Shown: piece after piece, positions 5,891 to 7,610 of the stretch
Numbering within the stretch: the first letter of the stretch is position 1
Layout of the letters: each line of letters starts with the position of its first letter
Assembly: GCA_018610125.1 (NCBI GenBank)
Contig: JAHEOI010000121.1
Span: 1 to 7,610, forward strand
DNA length: 7,610 bases
Direction of reading: 5' to 3'
Source: Verrucomicrobiota bacterium
GTDB lineage: Bacteria; Verrucomicrobiota; Verrucomicrobiia; Limisphaerales; JAHEOI01
Notes under the pieces: generated by a model
What the model saw: only the letters and a program-made list of their open reading frames with translations
What the model was told of the DNA's origin: nothing
Database searches by the model: none
Made by a program: the position numbers and the translations under genes

Positions 5891-6335
5891 GCTTGTCCGA
5901 CTGCTACATGCGGAGAGCGACTTAAGCCCACGCAGGGGAGGCGAGTTAAGCACATACCAAGCAGATGCCCAAGGACGCCAAAGGCTGACAAGGCCGGGTT
6001 TATTATGGCCCCCTGGGTAAGCTGATAGCCAGAGGCTGCCGAAGGAAGGAGACTGGTATACAGGAAGTATGGCTGACGGGGAACGACGACGAGCTGCAGG
6101 AATCGTTAGGCCGGTCAAGTAAAGGGATCGGACTGGAGCCGTTTTGCCGATGGGCTGAAGACGACTATCAACAACGGGCAGAGCAGGCGGGCTTAAGGCA
6201 AAAACAGGTAGCGGCACAGGTGGGCAGCCGTGACGGTTCGGGTAAATACAGACATCTCACCGTTCTCAAGACTCGGCTGGCGAAGAAGCGAAAGTAAAAA
6301 AAAGTACAAGCGATTGCGGAACAAATTGTTCCTTA
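5891..6335. other. 445-nt stretch without a confident gene, containing a start-less open frame
   Basis: Between the cyclase stop and the transposase remnant there is no gene with a recognisable start. One plus-strand frame is open from 5989 to a TAA at 6295-6297 (102 codons) and reads like protein in its second half (CRWAEDDYQQRAEQAGLRQK, then basic TRLAKKRK), but it has no ATG, GTG or TTG. An 8-A run follows the stop. The stretch is purine-rich on the plus strand, so a structured RNA or the eroded end of a deleted gene are both possible. The minus-strand frame over 5855-6217 is Ser/Pro/Leu-rich and looks non-coding. Confidence 0.4.
6318..6332. repeat. 15-nt palindrome at the left border of the transposase remnant
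   Basis: GGAACAAATTGTTCC is a perfect inverted repeat with 7-nt arms around a central A. It lies just upstream of where transposase similarity begins. It may be an operator-like site or a chance palindrome; no partner copy is seen at the right side of the remnant. Confidence 0.3.
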
Positions 6336-6341
6336 ATCAGA

Positions 6342-7225
6342 ATGATTCATTCCAGCCAAATCGAGGAAGCTCAAGAGGCGGGCTTTTGCTACATCACGGC
6401 CCTGACAAAGCCTCAGATCAAAAAGCTACTCAACCAAAACACCCTCCAGATGGAGCTTTTTGAAGACAGCGTCAGCGAGGTTAAAGACGGAGCCGAAAAC
6501 CGGTATGTCCTCCGACACAATCCATGGCGGGCCAAGGAAGTCCAAGAATCTCGCAGGCAAAAGAAAGAAAGTATTCAACAGACGATCGATAGGGCCAATC
6601 GCTATATTCAAGACCCCCCAAAAGATCAGGTCGCTGTTCAAGGAAGAAACTTGAATCAGAAAATTACCAAATACAACTTAAAGAAATGGCTTTCGGTCCA
6701 TCGCCAAGGCCGGGAGCTGTTTCTCCAAGAAGACACCGAGGCCTTAGGGGAAGAATCTCGGTTGGACGGCTGCTACGTCATTACCACCGATCTGCCGCAA
6801 GAGAGGGCCACGGCCGAGGAGGTTCACGATCGATACAAGGATCTGCGATATGTCGAGCAGGATTTCCGGACCTTGAAGCTGGGCCATTTGGAATTCCGGC
6901 CGTGGTTTGTAACCACCGAAGAGAACACGCGAGCCCACGGCTTGACCTCGATGCTCGCCCTCAAAATCCGACGTCATTTAGAGCAAGCTTGGCGCGATTT
7001 CGACCTCACTGTCGAAGAGGGCCTCCGGGAACTGGAGAAATGATGCGTCCAGGAAGTGGTCCATGCCGAAACCGGCAAAGCAAAGTCCTCAATCGTATCG
7101 CTCCCCAGCCGGGCAGCTTGCAAGAACAGCTCCTCGAGGCTCTCGGCTTGACCCCGCCGGAGGCCATTCCCGAAGGCAAGGTGAGTGTAGACACGCGCAC
7201 AAAATTGCAGCATGAACGTAAGTGA
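6342..7225 (+). pseudogene. IS1634-type (IS4-related DDE) transposase, 5'-truncated with stop and frameshift
   Basis: The C-terminal part of a DDE transposase. Recognisable blocks: QIEEAQEAGFCYITALTKPQI, then LQMELFED, YVLRHNPWRAKEV, KKWLSVHRQGRELFL, LDGCYVITTDLP and HDRYKDLRYVEQDFRTLK. The last contains the catalytic Glu172 with Lys179 in E-(6)-K spacing. LEFRPWFV and the Leu-rich LTSMLALKIRRHLEQ follow. The N-terminal half with both catalytic Asp residues is missing; similarity starts at about the residue after the usual DRG. The main frame (233 codons) ends at TGA 7041-7043. In-frame codons after it still read CVQEVVHAETGKA, and the true C-terminus (APQPGSLQEQLLEALGL, then TKLQHERK) continues in another frame to 7225. 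It is therefore inactive. No terminal inverted repeats could be defined. Confidence 0.85.
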
Positions 7226-7538
7226 TTTATTATCAGTGACTTATGCGTGATTTTCCGGCTTTCAAGAATGGAACTTCCGTTGAACAGGCGACGTCGACAT
7301 GACGGAATCATGATTGGCGCAGGAGTTGCTAGGTAAGGAAAAGGACCCCTTACGAAGTAAGTCCCTTTCACGCCCCGGGTGGGTGCCACAGCCGATTGCG
7401 GGATTCCGAAGGATTCAAAGGCCGGGCGGGAGGAGCTGGAACGTTTCACCGAAGCGGTCCGTTCGGCTGATGAACCGGGGCCATGGCGTCTTCCGGTCCG
7501 TGTCATTGATGGTTGTGCGGTTCGACAATCCTCAGACT
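7226..7538. other. 313-nt stretch without a confident gene
   Basis: This lies between the transposase remnant and the Gly-tail gene at the right edge. I see no complete gene. A plus-strand frame open from 7361 to the window end has a coding-like middle (KAGREELERFTEAVRSADE, then WRLPVRVIDG) but turns into His/Arg-rich nonsense over the Gly-tail gene. It may be a fragment of an unrecognised gene. The minus-strand frame here (up to 7506) is Arg/Ser/Pro-rich and looks spurious. Confidence 0.4.
7338..7369. repeat. imperfect inverted repeat, possible terminator for the right-edge gene
   Basis: GAAAAGGAC-CCC-TTAC, loop GAA, then GTAA-GTCCCTTTC forms a long stem interrupted by a CCC bulge and one mismatch. 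On the minus strand it lies about 170 nt past the stop of the right-edge Gly-tail gene. It has no clear T-run on either side, so a role in termination is only one option; an element end is another. Confidence 0.3.
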
Positions 7539-7610
7539 CTATCCCGCGCCGCCACCTCCGCCTCCGGCACCACCACCACCGGTTCCTCCGCTGGCTCCAC
7601 CAATACCGCC
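7539..7610 (-). CDS. C-terminal Gly-rich tail of a protein entering from the right edge, TIGR04222-like
   Basis: Reading the minus strand inward from the edge gives 23 codons and a TAG stop at 7541-7539. The residues are almost all Gly with a few Ala, Ser, Thr and Ile, ending GGTGGGGAGGGGGAG. The composition and terminal position copy the tail of the TIGR04222 protein at 2014-2925, which suggests a second member of that family. No Cys occurs in the visible residues, unlike the first copy. The opposite strand would be a Pro-rich reading (PAPPPPPAPPPP), which lacks a credible start. No oxidase gene follows within the window. Only the tail can be seen, so family assignment is inference. Confidence 0.5.
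   Translation of the reverse strand, partial: GGIGGASGGTGGGGAGGGGGGAG

Noticed and set aside
5855..6217. Minus-strand frame of 120 codons
   Set aside because: Ser/Pro/Leu-rich composition typical of antisense or RNA-derived reading, and it overlaps the 3' end of the cyclase gene.
7006..7506. Minus-strand frame of 166 codons
   Set aside because: It is Arg/Ser/Pro-rich, half of it antisense to the transposase C-terminus, with no domain.
1..7610. CRISPR arrays, tRNA or rRNA genes
   Set aside because: No regularly spaced direct repeats, and no tRNA cloverleaf or rRNA-like segment was recognised on either strand by eye.

Overview
The window is a bacterial chromosomal segment of moderately high GC with a plastic, rearranged character. 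It holds intact operons mixed with gene fragments and a decayed insertion sequence. The organism cannot be fixed from sequence alone. The style of the small winged-helix protein at 4111-4533, together with a TIGR04222/DUF692 cassette and weak Shine-Dalgarno signals, makes me lean towards Verrucomicrobiota. That is a guess, not a result.

Layout. (1) 1-442, minus strand: the first 18 codons of a secreted protein leaving the left edge, preceded by a small probable secreted protein. (2) 554-2925, minus strand: a compact three-gene operon. In transcription order it encodes a TIGR04222-type membrane protein with a Gly/Cys-rich C-terminal tail, a DUF692 multinuclear non-heme iron oxidase (MNIO, MbnB-like), and an MbnC/HvfC-like partner. 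This is the architecture of an MNIO peptide-modification system in which the substrate is probably the Cys-rich tail of a membrane protein. (3) 2933-3868, minus strand: a calcineurin-like phosphoesterase with an export signal. Its 3' end is replaced in frame by about 72 codons of a type I restriction HsdR helicase domain, and the operon of (2) begins directly behind that fragment. (4) 4111-5890, plus strand: a coiled-coil/winged-helix protein and a membrane-bound GGDEF diguanylate cyclase. (5) 5891-6335: no confident gene. (6) 6342-7225, plus strand: a 5'-truncated, stop- and frameshift-disrupted IS1634-type transposase. (7) 7226-7610: no confident gene until the right edge. There the minus strand encodes the last 23 residues of another protein ending in a Gly-rich tail, probably a second TIGR04222-like protein but without Cys in the visible part.

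How it fits together. The cassette genes are packed closely enough (30-nt gap, then 10-nt overlap) to be co-transcribed and probably act as one pathway: MNIO plus partner oxidise cysteines in the tail of the membrane protein. The HsdR scrap, the broken transposase and the second Gly-tail gene suggest the cassette lies in a region shaped by recombination, with at least one cassette-like gene duplicated about 4.6 kb away. The diguanylate cyclase and winged-helix gene show no visible link to the cassette.
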